Shown here: positions 5,582-6,810 of the stretch, piece by piece
How positions within the stretch are numbered: position 1 is the first letter of the stretch
Layout: each line of letters starts with the position of its first letter
NCBI GenBank assembly: GCA_036556805.1
Contig: DATBIS010000093.1
Coordinates: 1 to 6,810 of the forward strand
DNA length: 6,810 bases
Source of the DNA: DATBIS01 sp036556805
GTDB lineage: Bacteria; Actinomycetota; UBA4738; HRBIN12
Direction: 5' to 3'
Notes under the pieces: generated by a model
What the model was told of the DNA's origin: nothing
Databases searched by the model: none
The model's input: only the letters and a program-made list of their open reading frames with translations
Made by a program: the position numbers and the translations under genes

Positions 5582-6223
5582 CACGCTGGCCGCCGGCTTC
5601 TTCGCGATCACCCAGCGAGTCTCGCCCTTGCCGTACAGCGGATCGAACTCATCACGTCGCTCGGAGACCTCGATCGCGAAGCCGATCTCCCGCAGGAGGC
5701 GATCGTTCGACTCGGGCTTGATCCCCGCGAAGAACATCGGGATTCCCAGCCACTCCTCGACCCGGTCCTCGGCCTCGGTCGTGAGGAGCGAGGTCATGAG
5801 CCGGCCGCCGGGACGCAGCCACGCGAAAATCCGCTCGAACGTCGGCACGAGCTCCTGCTCTGGTACGTGGTTGAAGACGTAGAACGCGACGATGCCGTCG
5901 AACGATTCGGGCCTGAAGTCCATCGTCGTGAAGTCGCCGACGACGAACGTCGCCCTCGGGACGAGCTGCCGCGCGAGCGAGAGTTGTACGTTCGAGAGAT
6001 CGATACCGATGTACCGACGGCCGGTGGAGAGCGCCGCCGCGTCCGTTCCCGGTCCGCACCCAACTTCGAGGACGTCCGATCCTTCGGGAAGCCTCGCGAG
6101 GATCTCGCCGAGGAACCACCGACGAGCATCGGGTGATCGCTCGCCATTCCACGCGCCGAACTCGCGGCCCATCGTGTCGTAGCCGTCGGCGATCACGCGC
6201 TTCGGATCGAGAGTGGCGCTCAT
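5570..6223 (-). CDS. Class I SAM-dependent methyltransferase (third of three)
   Basis: A 217-residue soluble enzyme. Motif I is VLEVGCGPG (51-59), the acidic post-I residue is Asp75 in YIGIDLS, motif II is VVGD (94-97), and FYVFNHVPEQE (114-124) with WLRPGG (135-140) are the later motifs. EEWLGIPMFFAG (156-167) parallels the same region in the methyltransferase at 2263-2961, as does GYDTMGREFGAW near the N-terminus, so they share a subfamily. The frame is open to 6469, but that extension overlaps the divergent membrane methyltransferase gene and lacks family similarity, so I placed the start at ATG 6223. No Shine-Dalgarno is present; a TAGAGT box lies 7 nt upstream. The gene is convergent with, and overlaps by 12 bp, the cytochrome b gene. 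Its substrate is unknown. Confidence 0.92.
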   Translation of the reverse strand: MSATLDPKRVIADGYDTMGREFGAWNGERSPDARRWFLGEILARLPEGSDVLEVGCGPGTDAAALSTGRRYIGIDLSNVQLSLARQLVPRATFVVGDFTTMDFRPESFDGIVAFYVFNHVPEQELVPTFERIFAWLRPGGRLMTSLLTTEAEDRVEEWLGIPMFFAGIKPESNDRLLREIGFAIEVSERRDEFDPLYGKGETRWVIAKKPAASVSAS

Positions 6224-6230
6224 CGCGGAG

Positions 6231-6236
6231 ACTCTA
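6231..6236 (-). promoter_or_regulatory. Candidate -10 box for a leaderless transcript of the 6223 methyltransferase
   Basis: TAGAGT (minus strand) fits TANNNT and ends 7 nt before the ATG at 6223, with no Shine-Dalgarno in between. No convincing -35 hexamer is seen 16-18 nt upstream. Confidence 0.5.
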
Positions 6237-6268
6237 GAAGACCGCCGCGCGGTCGCGACGCCCGCACC

Positions 6269-6274
6269 TACACT
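6269..6274 (+). promoter_or_regulatory. Candidate -10 box for the membrane methyltransferase gene
   Basis: TACACT fits TANNNT and lies 13 nt before the ATG at 6288, which would leave a 5' leader of about 6 nt. The 64-bp divergent gap therefore could hold two back-to-back promoters. A -35 element is not evident. Confidence 0.4.
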
Positions 6275-6287
6275 CGCTTCGCGAACG

Positions 6288-6760
6288 ATGAAGCTACCGG
6301 CACTCGGTCCTCGCGGTGAGGGATGGGTGGTCGCCCAATCCGTACTCATCCTTGCGATCGTCGGCGCCGGAATCGCGGGTCCCGACTGGCCGGACGTCGC
6401 GTCGCCGGTTCGCGTCGGTGCGGGCATCGCGATCGGGATCGCAGGGTCGCTCCTGCTCGTGGCCGCCATCCGGGCGCTCGGCGGCTCGCTGACGGCACTC
6501 CCGAAGCCCCTGGAGTCCTCGACGCTTCGCGTGTCAGGCCAATATCGACTCGCGAGGCATCCGATCTACGGCGGCCTGCTGCTCGACGCCGTCGCAGGCT
6601 CCTTGCTGTCGTCACCGATCCCGCTCATCCCCACCGCGCTCTTGGTCGTTCTCTTCGAACTGAAGTCACGGCATGAAGAGTCCATGCTGGGGTGCGCTAT
6701 CCCGACTACGAGGCGTACCGGCGCCGCGTTCGCTACCGATTCATCCCCGGCGTGCTCTGA
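6288..6760 (+). CDS. Isoprenylcysteine carboxyl methyltransferase-like membrane protein, frameshifted near its C-terminus
   Basis: The frame from ATG 6288 encodes an integral membrane protein with hydrophobic segments near 13-30, 43-61 and 97-124, the motif LARHPIYGG (88-96), and FELKSRHEESML (123-134). These are hallmarks of the ICMT/PEMT-like membrane methyltransferase group, which binds SAM through the C-terminal half. After ESMLG the reading frame loses similarity. The expected ending, RYPDYEAYRRRVRYRFIPG then VL and TGA at 6758-6760, is found one frame over, starting at 6695. One extra base in the GGGG run (6689-6692) would join the two into a protein of about 157 residues. As written, the first frame stays open to the window edge. 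This is either a sequencing or assembly error in a G-run, or a real recent lesion. The substrate is unknown, and no Shine-Dalgarno is visible. Confidence 0.82.
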
Positions 6761-6764
6761 CGCC

Positions 6765-6810
6765 TCAGAACATCGGGTGCGGGTTCGCGCTTTCCTCGGG
6801 CCAGGGCTGC
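6765..6810 (-). CDS. Possible C-terminal end of a gene entering from the right edge
   Basis: Read on the minus strand, the last 46 bases encode QPWPEESANPHPMF followed by TGA (6767-6765). The composition is natural for a protein end and the stop lies 4 bp beyond the convergent ICMT-like stop, as expected in compact tail-to-tail genes. Fourteen residues are too few to name a family, so this is a weak call. Confidence 0.35.
   Translation of the reverse strand, partial: QPWPEESANPHPMF

Noticed and set aside
6224..6469. N-terminal extension of the third methyltransferase frame
   Set aside because: It runs antisense through the ICMT-like gene, and the extra residues lack family similarity; ATG 6223 with its TANNNT box is the better start.
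1..6810. CRISPR arrays, insertion sequences, tRNA or rRNA genes
   Set aside because: I saw no regularly spaced repeats, no transposase-like protein with terminal inverted repeats, and no tRNA cloverleaf or conserved rRNA segment. Nearly all bases lie in protein genes.

Overview
The window is 6.8 kb of GC-rich, gene-dense DNA with no rRNA, tRNA, CRISPR array or mobile element that I can see. Frequent GTG starts, TANNNT boxes placed directly before start codons, a zinc-finger anti-sigma factor with an ECF sigma factor, lipobox lipoproteins, and a hydrolase of the type usually fused to a class III cyclase all suggest an uncultivated or little-studied member of the Actinomycetota. This assignment is inferred from gene families, not from a marker gene.

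Layout. Positions 1-4265 are all on the minus strand. In transcription order: an ECF sigma factor (4265-3720), its membrane anti-sigma factor (3723-3013, ATGA overlap), a 51-bp gap, a class I methyltransferase (2961-2263), a secreted alpha/beta-hydrolase lipoprotein (2266-1451, GTGA overlap), a 32-bp gap, a second class I methyltransferase (1418-684), and the N-terminal part of an alpha/beta hydrolase related to hydrolase-cyclase fusion proteins (687 to beyond the left edge, GTGA overlap). Divergent from the sigma gene, on the plus strand, lie a small lipoprotein (4408-4878) and an 11-bp overlapping four-helix b-type cytochrome (4868-5581). The cytochrome runs tail to tail, with a 12-bp overlap, into a third class I methyltransferase (6223-5570). 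Divergent from that is an isoprenylcysteine methyltransferase-like membrane protein (6288-6760) that reads through only if one base is added near 6691. The last 46 bases look like the C-terminus of a minus-strand gene.

How it may work together. Sigma and anti-sigma form a standard extracytoplasmic signalling pair. The divergent lipoprotein and heme-binding membrane protein are the most likely local targets or sensory partners. The 142-bp divergent control region contains no TANNNT box on either strand, and its only TA steps lie in two copies of a near-palindromic 10-mer, one close to each start codon. In contrast, all three soluble methyltransferase genes lack a clear Shine-Dalgarno sequence and have TANNNT 6-7 nt before the start, which suggests leaderless housekeeping transcription. 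The most notable candidate system is the sigma/anti-sigma plus lipoprotein/cytochrome b quartet (3013-5581).
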